A DNA stretch of 64,000 nucleotides from Ornithinimicrobium faecis (GCF_023923225.1 NZ_CP099489.1:930001-994000); one strand, 5' to 3'. Positions 8,415-16,167 are shown, counted from the first letter of the stretch. Translations and numbers: made by a program. The notes: generated by a model from the sequence alone, not told the origin.

Positions 8415-8585
8415 GTGGCTACTAAGAGCGCCGACGTCCGCCCGAAGATCACTCTGGCGTGCACGGAGTGCAAGGAGCGCAACTACATCACCAAGAAGAA
8501 CCGTCGCAACACCCCCGACCGGGTCGAGCTGGCGAAGTTCTGCACGCGCTGCGGCAAGCACACCGCGCACCGCGAGACCCGCTGA
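8415..8585 (+). CDS. rpmG: 50S ribosomal protein L33
   Basis: A 56-residue protein beginning with GTG and reading [20 protein letters not shown]. It keeps both zinc-knuckle pairs, CTEC and CTRC, so it is the zinc-binding (C+) form of L33. It sits in the large subunit near the E site. GAGCAGG lies just upstream as a ribosome site. The position after tRNA-Thr and tRNA-Met and before hadA-hadB matches other actinobacteria. A hairpin terminator follows 46 bases after the stop. Confidence 0.95.
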   Translation: MATKSADVRPKITLACTECKERNYITKKNRRNTPDRVELAKFCTRCGKHTAHRETR

Positions 8586-8631
8586 CGCACTCCGGCACCT
8601 GCCGGAACCGCTGACCTCGGTCAGCACTGCG

Positions 8632-8660
8632 AGGCCGTCACCCTGAGTGGGTGGCGGCCT
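8632..8660 (+). terminator. Terminator after rpmG
   Basis: AGGCCG plus CACCC pair with GGGTG plus CGGCCT around a 5-base loop, followed by TCGTTGTGTT. The remaining sequence to 8806 shows no gene; it contains one GTATGCCG octamer at 8679. Confidence 0.75.
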
Positions 8661-8806
8661 TCGTTGTGTTCGGAGGCCGTATGCCGTGGGTGAGCTCCGC
8701 GCGACTGCCCCGGCGTGGTGCTGTGGTCCCGCAGGAGGACGTGTAGCCAGGCCAGACCCGCGTGGGCACACACAGCATGGTCTCGACCGATGTCAGCGGG
8801 GCGCCG

Positions 8807-8812
8807 TAGGCT
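8807..8812 (+). promoter_or_regulatory. -10 box of the antitoxin gene
   Basis: TAGGCT ends seven bases before the ATG at 8820, which is consistent with a leaderless or near-leaderless transcript. No ribosome site is visible between them. Confidence 0.4.
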
Positions 8813-8819
8813 TTGACTC

Positions 8820-9059
8820 ATGACTTCCACGCTGGGGGACTACATCGAGGCAGGCAAGGCACTCGATCCCGACCAGCGTGAAATCGCCGCACTCGCGCTC
8901 CAGCAGGTCGATGATCCCGAGAGAGCAGAGGTCGACGCCGCGTGGGATGCGGAGATAGACAGCCGCGTCGAGGAGATCATCACCGGAAAGGTCGAACTGG
9001 TCAGCGGCGAGGAAACGCTCCGGATGGGTCGTGCTCGGCTCGCAGTTCGCCACAAGTGA
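8820..9059 (+). CDS. Putative addiction-module antitoxin
   Basis: A 79-residue acidic protein with the pattern of the 'addiction module protein' antitoxin family (Unstab_antitox type). It has an N-terminal helix (TLGDYIEAGKALDPDQREIA), a central VDAAWDAEIDSRVEEI segment and the family-typical ITGKVELVSGEETL before a basic end. These antitoxins bind and inhibit a RelE/ParE-type toxin encoded directly downstream. Here the stop overlaps a GTG (GTGA) that opens such a toxin frame, but the toxin is broken. The antitoxin itself looks complete, so it is an orphan or could counter a toxin elsewhere. Confidence 0.75.
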   Translation: MTSTLGDYIEAGKALDPDQREIAALALQQVDDPERAEVDAAWDAEIDSRVEEIITGKVELVSGEETLRMGRARLAVRHK

Positions 9060-9205
9060 CCCTGCGCTGGAGTGAGCACCCGGCGGCTCGGGAGGAGTTC
9101 TTCGGGCACTCACTGTGTAGGAAGACAGGGAGGCTGGTCTCGGCAGCCAGCTCGCGGATGAGATCTCAGCGGGTGTCGCGTTCATCTGTGGATGACCCGA
9201 CGTAG
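9056..9205 (+). pseudogene. Decayed RelE/ParE-type toxin
   Basis: The frame opened by GTG 9056 reads VTLRWSEHPAAREEFF, a good match to the start of ParE/RelE toxins. It then loses similarity. From 9121 another frame reads EDREAGLGSQLADEISAG and VAFIC, the expected next part of such a toxin. At about 9177 the match returns to the first frame as DDPT before a TAG at 9203. Two frameshifts, a short loss around residues 17-25 and absence of the catalytic C-terminal half make it non-functional. The hadA promoter now overlaps its end. Confidence 0.75.
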
Positions 9206-9208
9206 GCT
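9203..9208 (+). promoter_or_regulatory. -10 box of the hadA-hadB-murB operon
   Basis: TAGGCT ends seven bases before the hadA ATG at 9216, another near-leaderless arrangement. It overlaps the last codon of the decayed toxin frame. Confidence 0.4.
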
Positions 9209-9215
9209 GACCGGC

Positions 9216-9662
9216 ATGGCAGTTAACCCCGATTACGCCGGCCGGGAGTATCCGCCGGTCGGCCCTTTCCCGGTCACCGCTGAGGAGATCGCGGCCTTCG
9301 CTGACGCGATCGGTTCCACGAGTGCGGCGCACCGCGACCCCGCAGCAGCTCAGGCCCTCGGCCACGCCGACGTGGTGGCACCGCCGACCTTTGCGGTGCG
9401 CCTGGCGCAGCAGTGTGAGGCGCAGCTGATCCGCGACGAGGATGCCGGCATCGACTTCTCCCGTGTGGTCCACGGTGAGGAGAGCTTCACCCACCACCGC
9501 CCCATCACGGCGGGCGACAGCCTCAGCGGGGTCCTGCACGTGGACCGCATCCGCGAGGCGGGGGGCCACGGGATGGTCTCCACCCGGGTGGAGCTCAGCG
9601 ACGCCCGTGGGGCGCCGGTGACGACCGTGAAGTCCACCATCGTCGTGAGAGGAGGGGGCTGA
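9216..9662 (+). CDS. hadA: MaoC-family dehydratase subunit, HadA-like (FAS1-type N domain)
   Basis: A 148-residue single hot-dog protein of the MaoC_dehydrat_N type: REYPPVGPFPVTAEEIAAFADAIG, VAPPTFAVRLAQQ, GEESFTHHRPITAGD. It lacks the catalytic DxNPxH motif, as expected of the HadA substrate-binding subunit, which works with HadB as a (3R)-hydroxyacyl-ACP dehydratase in type II fatty-acid elongation. ATG 9216 is preferred over the upstream in-frame ATG 9192, which lies in the toxin remnant. The stop overlaps the hadB start (TGATG), so subunits are made together. No hadC is seen. Confidence 0.8.
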   Translation: MAVNPDYAGREYPPVGPFPVTAEEIAAFADAIGSTSAAHRDPAAAQALGHADVVAPPTFAVRLAQQCEAQLIRDEDAGIDFSRVVHGEESFTHHRPITAGDSLSGVLHVDRIREAGGHGMVSTRVELSDARGAPVTTVKSTIVVRGGG

Positions 9663-10072
9663 TGACCCAGACCACCACCGACCCTGCGGCGCTGAGTCGC
9701 ACGGTGACCGTCGACCGGGCCCTCCTGGTCGACTATGCCAACGCCTCCGGCGACCAGAACCCGATCCACCAGGACGCCGACTTCGCCCGCTCCGTCGGCC
9801 TGGAGGACGTCATCGCCCACGGCATGTGGACGATGGGCGCCGCCCTCGACGTCGTGACCGCCTATGTCGGCGGCGACCCCGGCCGCGTGTTGTCCTGCTC
9901 GACCCGCTTCACCGGCATGGTCGTTGTGCCCGAGGGCGAGACCGTCGAGGTGCTCGTCGAAGGCGTGATCAAGAAGAGCGACGAGGAGGCCGGCACCCAG
10001 ACCGTCGAGCTGACCGCGACCTGTGCCGGCGAGAAGGTCCTGGGGCGTTGTCTGGCCGTCGTCCGGGCATGA
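9662..10072 (+). CDS. hadB: MaoC-family (3R)-hydroxyacyl dehydratase, HadB-like catalytic subunit
   Basis: A 136-residue hot-dog protein with the R-hydratase motif YANASGDQNPIHQDADFA, which supplies the catalytic Asp and His, followed by VIAHGMWTMG. It should pair with the upstream HadA-like subunit. It overlaps hadA (TGATG) and the murB start (ATGA at 10069-10072), so all three are translationally coupled. In mycobacteria HadAB acts in mycolate synthesis; this organism gives no other sign of mycolic acids, so a general fatty-acid role is more likely here. Confidence 0.82.
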   Translation: MTQTTTDPAALSRTVTVDRALLVDYANASGDQNPIHQDADFARSVGLEDVIAHGMWTMGAALDVVTAYVGGDPGRVLSCSTRFTGMVVVPEGETVEVLVEGVIKKSDEEAGTQTVELTATCAGEKVLGRCLAVVRA

Positions 10073-11163
10073 CCTCGCTGGCCGATCTCACCACGATGCG
10101 GGTCGGTGGCCCGGCACGGTCGATGGTCACCGCGACGACCGAGGATGAGCTGATCGAGGCGGTCCGCGCGGTTGACGACGCTGGTGAGCCGCTGCTGGTC
10201 GTCGGTGGCGGGTCCAACCTGTTGGTGGCCGACGAGGGTTTCGCGGGCACGGCCGTGCTGGTGCGCACCACGGGGATCCAGGTGCCGGACGCCTCGGCCT
10301 GCGGCGGCGTCACCGTGACCGTCGCTGCGGGGGAGATGTGGGACGACGTCGTGGCGCGGGCTGTTGCCGAGGGGTGGTCGGGCATCGAGTCGCTGTCGGG
10401 CATCCCGGGAGCGACCGGGGCCACGCCGGTGCAGAACGTCGGCGCCTACGGTCAGGAGGTCGCCCAGACGATCGCCTCAGTGCGGGTCTGGGACCGGACC
10501 GAGCAGCGGGTGCGCACGATGTTCGCCGCAGACCTGGCGTTCTCCTACCGCCACTCCGTGCTCAAGGAGTCGATGGTCGGCCCGGACGCCCACGCTGGTG
10601 CGGTGACGCCGCGCCACATCGTGCTGTCGGTGACCTTCTCGCTGCGACCCACCGAGCTGTCCCAGCCGATCGGCTATGCGGCCCTGGCCGACGGCCTGGG
10701 CGTGGAGCTCGGGGCCCGGGTGCCGCTCGCGGAGGCCCGGGACGCGGTCCTGCACCAGCGGCGCAACCGCGGCATGGTGCTCGACGCGGACGATCACGAC
10801 ACGTGGTCCTGCGGGTCGTTCTTCACCAACCCGATCCTCCCGGCGCAGCAGTATGCCGAACTTGTCGCCCGAGCGGCCGAGCGACTGGGACCGACCAGTC
10901 CTGTCCCGCCGCAGTATCCAGCGACGGAGGGGAACGTGAAGACCTCGGCGGCCTGGCTGATCGACAAAGCGGGGTTCACCAAGGGCCACCGGATGCCCGG
11001 CCCGGCCGCGCTGTCGACCAAGCACACCCTGGCGCTGACGAACCGCGGCAGCGCGCGGGCCACGGACGTGCTTGCCCTGGCGCGTGAGGTGCGCGACGGC
11101 GTCCGCGAGGCCTTTGGCGTGACGCTGGTCAACGAGCCGGTGCTGGTCGGCCTGACCCTCTGA
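10069..11163 (+). CDS. murB: UDP-N-acetylmuramate dehydrogenase (MurB)
   Basis: A 364-residue FAD enzyme that reduces UDP-N-acetylenolpyruvoylglucosamine with NADPH to give UDP-MurNAc for peptidoglycan. Motifs are TTMRVGGPA at the N-terminus, VGGGSNLLVADEGF (FAD binding), GIESLSGIPGATGATPVQN, the catalytic-Ser region WSCGSFFTNPI, KTSAAWLIDKAGF and LSTKHTLALTN. The start is the ATG overlapping the hadB stop (ATGA). The downstream gap to 11348 holds a 10-bp inverted repeat and a 43-bp tandem duplication. Confidence 0.95.
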   Translation: MTSLADLTTMRVGGPARSMVTATTEDELIEAVRAVDDAGEPLLVVGGGSNLLVADEGFAGTAVLVRTTGIQVPDASACGGVTVTVAAGEMWDDVVARAVAEGWSGIESLSGIPGATGATPVQNVGAYGQEVAQTIASVRVWDRTEQRVRTMFAADLAFSYRHSVLKESMVGPDAHAGAVTPRHIVLSVTFSLRPTELSQPIGYAALADGLGVELGARVPLAEARDAVLHQRRNRGMVLDADDHDTWSCGSFFTNPILPAQQYAELVARAAERLGPTSPVPPQYPATEGNVKTSAAWLIDKAGFTKGHRMPGPAALSTKHTLALTNRGSARATDVLALAREVRDGVREAFGVTLVNEPVLVGLTL

Positions 11164-11248
11164 CGTGCCGGACGCGAGCACGATCCACTTCGTCAGCCCC
11201 GGCGCCGTGCGGTGCCATCCGCGCCCTCGCTCAGGGCCAGGCGAAAAT

Positions 11249-11290
11249 GGTCCTGCGGGCGTCACGGCATGCGACAACCTCCGCAGGACC
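11249..11290 (+). terminator. Inverted repeat downstream of murB
   Basis: GGTCCTGCGG (11249-11258) and CCGCAGGACC (11281-11290) form a perfect 10-bp stem with a 22-base loop. The loop is long and there is no T-run, so terminator function is tentative. It lies between convergent genes. Confidence 0.4.
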
Positions 11291-11299
11291 GCTTCCGCC

Positions 11300-11389
11300 G
11301 GTCCCTCAGGTCGTGGCTCCGATCGCGTCAGCGAGCACGGCCGGTGGGTCAGGCCTTGGCTCTGATCGCGTCAGCGAGCACGGCCGGTG
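11300..11389. repeat. 43-bp tandem duplication at the 3' end of the membrane-protein gene
   Basis: The segment 11343-11389 includes the last codons of the minus-strand gene and is repeated with about six changes at 11300-11346, just past the stop. A 26-base core around GATCGCGTCAGCGAGCACGG is identical in both copies. The event looks like a duplication of the gene's tail. Confidence 0.8.
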
Positions 11390-11861
11390 AGGCGTTGCGG
11401 CGAGCGATCCGGCTCGCACTCCAGCGCATCGCGGGAACGCCGAGGAGCGTCGGATAGCCGATGGCCAGCCAGAACCACGGGCTGCGCAGGTCCTCGACAT
11501 ACCAACCCAGCAGCCAGATCGCGATGGTGGCCAGCCCTGGGATCAGGATGAGCGTCGCAATCACGGTCGTGCGCATCGCGGGCCGCTCGTCGGGTTGGCG
11601 GCCCACGAGCACGCTCAGCACGATGCCGATCAGGGTGCCGGCGATCGACCCCGGGATGACACCGATCAAGGCGCCATAGAAGGCCATCCAGAGCATGCCG
11701 ACCACGAGTCCGCCGAGCGCACGCAACGACGGATCGCTGACGGCATCGGCGCCCCCACCCCACGCCAGGATCGTCCACCCCAGCAGGATGCCGGTCCCCA
11801 TCCCGACGCCGGTGCCCCAGCCGAGACCGGCCGCGATGTGGCGCCACTCGAATCCGTTCAT
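11349..11861 (-). CDS. Hypothetical four-helix membrane protein
   Basis: A 170-residue protein with four predicted transmembrane segments at about residues 9-33, 47-85 (two closely spaced), and 97-120, plus a shorter hydrophobic stretch near 128-142. The first segments are rich in Gly (GLGWGTGVGMGTGILLGW). The C-terminal 25 residues are basic and cytosolic-like. No family was recognised. It is a single minus-strand gene with no obvious operon partner; the 3' end has been partly duplicated past the stop. A function cannot be given. Confidence 0.65.
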   Translation of the reverse strand: MNGFEWRHIAAGLGWGTGVGMGTGILLGWTILAWGGGADAVSDPSLRALGGLVVGMLWMAFYGALIGVIPGSIAGTLIGIVLSVLVGRQPDERPAMRTTVIATLILIPGLATIAIWLLGWYVEDLRSPWFWLAIGYPTLLGVPAMRWSASRIARRNASPAVLADAIRAKA

Positions 11862-11924
11862 GGCTCTCCTCGTTGGTCGATGTCGAGCCTAGGACGCGGG
11901 GGAGGAGGTTGCGGTTGCCTCTCC

Positions 11925-12065
11925 GTGCGCTCGGTGGGCGGGAAAATCGGGCGCTCGTGCGCTCGGTGGGCTGGAAAACCAGGCCCTCGTGCGCTCGGTG
12001 GGCGGGAAAATCGGGCGCCCGTGCGCTCGGTGGGGTGGAAAACCGGGCGCCCGCGCGCTCGGTCA
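11925..12065. repeat. 32-bp tandem repeat array (about 4.4 units)
   Basis: Units begin at 11925, 11957, 11989, 12021 and 12053 (partial), all starting GTGCGCTCGGTGGG or a one-base variant. Odd and even units alternate between a GGAAAATCGGGCGC-type and a GGAAAACC-type centre. Units are directly adjacent, without spacers. The last partial unit overlaps the stop codon of the adenosine deaminase gene. Confidence 0.9.
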
Positions 12066-13091
12066 GGGGGTGGCGGCCAGCCAGGTGTCGATGTCGGCCA
12101 GCAACACGGCCTGGACATCGTCTGGGGCCCGGGACCCGCGCACGGAGCCGCGGGCCAGCTCGGCCAGCTCGTCGTCGCCGAGGCCGTGGTCGGTGCGGGC
12201 CGACTCGTATTGCGCCAGCAGGCGCGAGCCGAACAGCAACGGATCGTCGGCGCCCAGGGCGATGTTGACGCCGGAGTCCAGCAGCTGGCGCAGCGGCACC
12301 TGCGACATCTCCTCATAGACGCCGAGCGCCACATTGCTGGCAGGGCACACCTCCAGGGTCACGGCCCGCTGCACGAGCCGAGCCAGCAGGGGCTCGTCCT
12401 CGCTGGCGCGCACGCCGTGGCCGAGCCGGTCCGGGCCCAGGTGGTCCAGCGCCTCGACGACGTGGGAGGGCCCGAGCAGCTCACCGGCGTGCGGCACCGA
12501 GGCCAGCCCGGCGCGGGCGGCGATCCGGAAGGCCGGACCGAACTCGGCGGTGTCCCCGCGCCGCTCGTCGTTGGACAGTCCGAAGCCGACGACCGTGCCC
12601 GGCCCGTCCCCGGCATACTGCGCGGCGAGCCGGGCCAGGGTGCGGGCGTCGAACGGGTGGCGGGTGCGGCTGGCCGCCACGACCACGGCGACGGACGTGC
12701 CCGTGTCTCGGGTCGCGGAGGCGGCCTCGTCGAGCACGATCTCGATCGCCGGGGTGATCCCACCGACGAAGGGTGCATAGGACGTGGGGTCCACCTGGAT
12801 CTCGAGCCAGCGCGAGCCCTCCCGGGCGTCGTCCTCGGCAGCCTCGCGCACGATCCGGCGCATGTCCGACTCGTCCTGGACACAGGCGCGTGCCGTGTCA
12901 TAGAGCCGCTGGAACCGGAACCAGCCACGCTCGTCGGTGGCGCGCAGCGTCGGTGGCCAGTCCGCCAGGAGCGAGGCGGGCAGCCGCAGCCCGTGCTTGG
13001 CGGCGAGCTCGCGCAGCGTCGTGATCCGCATGGACCCGGTGAAGTGCAGGTGCAGGTGCGCCTTGGGAAGCGCCGCGAGAGAGCGGGTCAT
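12063..13091 (-). CDS. add: Adenosine deaminase-family protein
   Basis: A 342-residue metal-dependent deaminase. It likely converts adenosine to inosine in purine salvage. Zinc-ligand motifs are present: HLHFTGS at the N-terminus (more often HxHLDG or HLHLEG), PHAGE with the third His and catalytic Glu, LGHGVRA, CPASNV and GADDPLLF with the paired Asp. Start ATG 13091 is chosen because the HLHF motif follows within 12 residues and AGGGGAT lies just upstream. The variant first motif leaves room for another purine-type substrate such as adenine or an aminofutalosine-like compound. It is divergent from the patatin-like gene. Confidence 0.82.
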   Translation of the reverse strand: MTRSLAALPKAHLHLHFTGSMRITTLRELAAKHGLRLPASLLADWPPTLRATDERGWFRFQRLYDTARACVQDESDMRRIVREAAEDDAREGSRWLEIQVDPTSYAPFVGGITPAIEIVLDEAASATRDTGTSVAVVVAASRTRHPFDARTLARLAAQYAGDGPGTVVGFGLSNDERRGDTAEFGPAFRIAARAGLASVPHAGELLGPSHVVEALDHLGPDRLGHGVRASEDEPLLARLVQRAVTLEVCPASNVALGVYEEMSQVPLRQLLDSGVNIALGADDPLLFGSRLLAQYESARTDHGLGDDELAELARGSVRGSRAPDDVQAVLLADIDTWLAATP

Positions 13092-13127
13092 GATCCCCTG
13101 TTCTACCTCATGGCCCAGACTGGGAGC

Positions 13128-13997
13128 ATGTTCGAGGCGTGGAGCACTGACACCGGACCGGCCAAGGGCGGGCCGGCCCCGAAAGGACCCGACCCTGTGC
13201 TCGGCCTCGCCCTGGGCGGAGGCGGTGCCCGGGGGTTGTGCCACATCGGCGTCGTGCGGGTGCTGGAGGAGCTGGCGATCCGACCCGACGTGGTGTCCGG
13301 GACCAGCATGGGTGGCCTGATCGGGGCCTTCATCGCGGCCGGCTACAACGCCGAGCAGATGGCCGAGATCGCCACCGACCTGCGCTGGAGCAAGCTGATC
13401 GACTGGAGCCCGATCTCGGGGCGGCTGCTCAACACCAAGGGTTTTGAGCGCTGGCTGGTCGAGCTGCTTCCAGCGACCTTCGAGGAGCTGGAGCTGCCGC
13501 TGGTGCTGACGGCCACCGACCTCAACGACGGTCGCATCCACTACAGCCAGCGCGGTGACCTGATCACCGCCCTGCTCGCCACCACCGCCTATCCGGGGGC
13601 CCTCGAGCCGGTCACGCTCGGGCGGGCCCGACTCGTCGACGGTGGTCTGCTCAACCAGATCCCGGTCGACGGGGCGCTCTTCCTGGGGGCCCACAAGGTG
13701 CTCGCCGTCAACGCGACCCCGCTCGTGCGGGTCGACCACCCGGTCGACGACGCGGGGGCGCCACGCCGGCGGATCCGCATGACGGCCCTGCACGAGCTGA
13801 TGCGGGCCGTGGACGTGATGCAGGCCCAGCTCACGATGGCGCGACTGTCGTTCTACAAACCCGACGTCCTGCTGGACGCGCCGATGGAGGGCCTGGAGAT
13901 CGCGGAGTTCCACCGGGCCAAGCACGCGATCGACGCAGGGGAGGCGGTGGCCCGCGAGCACCGGGAGGAACTCTTGAGCCTGGTCCCCTCCAGATAA
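13128..13997 (+). CDS. Patatin-like phospholipase (RssA/YchK type)
   Basis: A ~289-residue patatin-family Ser-Asp dyad hydrolase. The oxyanion-hole motif GLALGGGGARGLCH is near residue 25, the nucleophile elbow GTSMGG near 60, and the dyad Asp lies in VDGGLLNQIPVD. It probably hydrolyses membrane lipids or acyl esters at the inner face of the membrane; no signal peptide or membrane helix is seen. Two in-frame ATGs (13110 and 13128) are possible and neither has an ideally spaced ribosome site. It is divergent from the adenosine deaminase gene with a ~36-base gap, so their promoters must overlap. Confidence 0.8.
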   Translation: MFEAWSTDTGPAKGGPAPKGPDPVLGLALGGGGARGLCHIGVVRVLEELAIRPDVVSGTSMGGLIGAFIAAGYNAEQMAEIATDLRWSKLIDWSPISGRLLNTKGFERWLVELLPATFEELELPLVLTATDLNDGRIHYSQRGDLITALLATTAYPGALEPVTLGRARLVDGGLLNQIPVDGALFLGAHKVLAVNATPLVRVDHPVDDAGAPRRRIRMTALHELMRAVDVMQAQLTMARLSFYKPDVLLDAPMEGLEIAEFHRAKHAIDAGEAVAREHREELLSLVPSR

Positions 13998-14109
13998 GGT
14001 CCACTGCGACGCCGGGACCGGCGCCTGACGCACCTGACCCGGCCCACGGCATACCCTCTGGTCTGTCCCCAACATGCCCCGCAGGGGCAGGAAGAAGCGT
14101 GATGCGCTG

Positions 14110-14895
14110 ATGGAGGTCGTGATTCTCGACGACGCCGAGCAGGTCGGTCGTGTCGGGGCCGATGTGATCGCCGAGCACGTGGCCGCCAAGCCCGCGGCCG
14201 TCCTCGGGCTGGCCACCGGCTCCAGCCCGGTGCACGTCTACCGCGAGCTGGGCGCCCGGGTGCAGCGCGGTGAGCTGAGCCTGGCGCAGTGTCGTGGCTT
14301 CCTGCTCGATGAATACGTCGGCCTGCCGGCCGGCCACCCCGAGAGCTATCGCACCGTGATCGACCGCGAGTTCGTGGACGCCGTCGACATCGACCCCGCC
14401 AACGTCCACGGCCCCGACGGTCATGGCGACGACCTCAAGGCGGCGGGCCCGGCCTATGAGCAGTTGATCGCCGACGCCGGTGGCATCGACGTGCAGCTGC
14501 TGGGCGTGGGCACCGAGGGGCACATCGCCTTCAACGAACCGGGCTCGTCCCTGGCCTCGCGCACCCGCCTGAAGTCGCTGACCCTGCGCACGAGGCAGGA
14601 CAACGCCCGCTTCTTCGACGGTGATGTGGAGGCCGTGCCGCAACACTGCCTGACCATGGGCGTCGGCACGATCCTGGCGGGTCGGCACCTGGTGCTGATC
14701 GCGATGGGAGAGGCCAAGGCGCAGGTGGTCCGCGAGCTCGTCGAGGGACAGGTCAGCGCCCGGTGGCCGGTCACGGCCCTGCAGCTGCACCAGCACGTCA
14801 CCGTGCTGCTCGACGGGGCGGCCGCGTCCCGGCTGGAGCTGCGCGACTACTACCGCGAGGCCTACACCGCCAAGCCGTCCTGGCAGGGATTCTGA
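14110..14895 (+). CDS. nagB: Glucosamine-6-phosphate deaminase
   Basis: A 261-residue enzyme converting glucosamine-6-phosphate to fructose-6-phosphate and ammonia. Motifs: LATGSSPVHVY, FLLDEYVGLPAGHPESY, QLLGVGTEGHIAFNEPGSS with the catalytic Asp/His/Glu set, and VTALQLHQHV. Start ATG 14110 fits the family N-terminus MEVVILDDAEQVG; an in-frame ATG at 14074 would add 12 basic residues. It is followed immediately by nagA (1-base gap between stop and GTG), so the two form an amino-sugar catabolic operon. A TACCCT -10-like box lies at 14052. Confidence 0.92.
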   Translation: MEVVILDDAEQVGRVGADVIAEHVAAKPAAVLGLATGSSPVHVYRELGARVQRGELSLAQCRGFLLDEYVGLPAGHPESYRTVIDREFVDAVDIDPANVHGPDGHGDDLKAAGPAYEQLIADAGGIDVQLLGVGTEGHIAFNEPGSSLASRTRLKSLTLRTRQDNARFFDGDVEAVPQHCLTMGVGTILAGRHLVLIAMGEAKAQVVRELVEGQVSARWPVTALQLHQHVTVLLDGAAASRLELRDYYREAYTAKPSWQGF

Positions 14896-16068
14896 GTGCA
14901 GCCCGCGCGGGCCCTGCGCGCGGCGCGCGTCATCACCCCCGAGCGTGAGATCGCGGACGGCTGGGTCATCGTGCGCGACGACCGCATCGCCGAGGTGGGG
15001 CAGGGGCCGCTCCCCTCGGGCGTCGCGGACCCAGATCAGCCGTATGCCGTGCTCGTCCCCGGACTGGTGGACCTGCACAACCACGGTGGTGGTGGCTTCG
15101 CCTTCACCGACGGCCCCGATGCTGCCCTCCGGGCCCGCGACGCGCACCTGCGGCAGGGGACCACGACGGTCGTGGCCAGCCTGGTCACCGACACGATCGA
15201 CGTCCTGGAGCGACAGGTGCGCACGCTGCGCCCGCTCGTGCGCTCGGGTGAGCTGGGCGGCATCCATTGTGAGGGACCCTGGCTGGCGCCGCAGTGGTGC
15301 GGTGCCCATCCTGTCGCCCTGCTTGCCGACCCGGACCCGGCTGCTCTCGGTGCCCTGACCGACGCTGGTGGGGACGCGCTCGTGATGGTGACCCTGGCCC
15401 CCGAGCGAGCGGGTGCGCTGGAGGCGATCCGGTGGCTCACGGGACGTGGCGTGCGAGTGGCCGTGGGGCACACCGACGCGACCTACGACCAGACGCGGGC
15501 GGCGATCGAGGCTGGGGCGAGCGTGGCCACCCACCTCTACAACGGTGCGCGTCCGCCGCACCACCGCGAGCCCGGGCCGTCGGTCGCGCTGCTGGAGGAC
15601 CCACAGGTCTTCATCGAGTCCATCGTCGACGGCGCCCACCTGCACCCGGCCGTCGTGCGGGCCACCGCACGGTCCGCGGGCGAGCGGTGGGTGCTGGTCA
15701 CCGACGCGATGGCCGCCGCCCTGATGGGCGATGGGAGTTATCAGCTGGGCACGCTGGGCGTGGATGTCGTTGACGGCATCGCCCGGGTGCGTCAGGGCAG
15801 GGCCGAGGGTGCGGAGACCGCAGGTGGCGTCATGGCCGGCAGCACGCTGAGTCTGTCCCGGGCCGTGCGCAACGCCGTCGAGTGCGGGGTGCCACTGGTC
15901 GAGGCGGTCCACGCCGCCACGGCCGCTCCGGCCGCAGCCATGGGCTGGACCGACGTCGGGCGGCTCGAGGCGGGTCGACGTGCCGACCTCGTGGGGCTGG
16001 ACGAGCAGCTGGGTGTGCAGGACGTCATGCGGCAGGGAGTCTGGGTCGACCGGGACAGGTCCCTCTGA
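14896..16068 (+). CDS. nagA: N-acetylglucosamine-6-phosphate deacetylase
   Basis: A 390-residue amidohydrolase that removes acetate from GlcNAc-6-P, feeding NagB. Seen: PGLVDLHNHGGGGFAF, GIHCEGPWLAP with the metal-binding Glu, VGHTDATYDQT and THLYNGARPPHHREPG with metal-binding His, and VTDAMAAA with the catalytic Asp. The first strand motif is HNHGG rather than the HxH of two-metal enzymes, as usual for one-metal NagA. GTG 14896 starts directly after the nagB TGA. Loss of acetate and then ammonia links cell-wall or chitin sugar recycling to glycolysis. Confidence 0.92.
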   Translation: MQPARALRAARVITPEREIADGWVIVRDDRIAEVGQGPLPSGVADPDQPYAVLVPGLVDLHNHGGGGFAFTDGPDAALRARDAHLRQGTTTVVASLVTDTIDVLERQVRTLRPLVRSGELGGIHCEGPWLAPQWCGAHPVALLADPDPAALGALTDAGGDALVMVTLAPERAGALEAIRWLTGRGVRVAVGHTDATYDQTRAAIEAGASVATHLYNGARPPHHREPGPSVALLEDPQVFIESIVDGAHLHPAVVRATARSAGERWVLVTDAMAAALMGDGSYQLGTLGVDVVDGIARVRQGRAEGAETAGGVMAGSTLSLSRAVRNAVECGVPLVEAVHAATAAPAAAMGWTDVGRLEAGRRADLVGLDEQLGVQDVMRQGVWVDRDRSL

Positions 16069-16090
16069 CGCACGGGGGCCGATGCAACAC

Positions 16091-16130
16091 GGTGGGTCCG
16101 CCAACAAATTGGTGGGTCCCGCAACAAATG
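16091..16130. repeat. 20-bp tandem repeat upstream of the ABC operon
   Basis: Two adjacent copies, each starting GGTGGGTCC and ending CAACAAAT plus one base, differ at three positions. They lie 26-65 bases upstream of the likely -10 box of the ABC genes, where a tandem-site regulator could bind. Confidence 0.8.
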
Positions 16131-16155
16131 CGCCCGAGACTGCTCTGGCAGGAGA

Positions 16156-16161
16156 TAGATT
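16156..16161 (+). promoter_or_regulatory. -10 box of the ABC transporter operon (leaderless start)
   Basis: TAGATT ends six bases before the GTG at 16168, which places the transcription start on the start codon. A GGAG at 16151 is too far away to act as a ribosome site. Confidence 0.55.
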
Positions 16162-16167
16162 GTCCCC

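Noticed and set aside
9662..10072. hadC or a third dehydratase subunit
   Set aside because: Only one HadA-like and one HadB-like gene are present; the next frame is murB with all its motifs.
11925..12065. CRISPR array
   Set aside because: Repeats are directly adjacent without unique spacers, and no cas genes are near. The same reason excludes the 52-bp array at 37748.
13831..16107. A ~760-codon minus-strand open frame opposite nagB and nagA
   Set aside because: NagB and NagA motifs are complete on the plus strand; the antisense translation lacks any domain.
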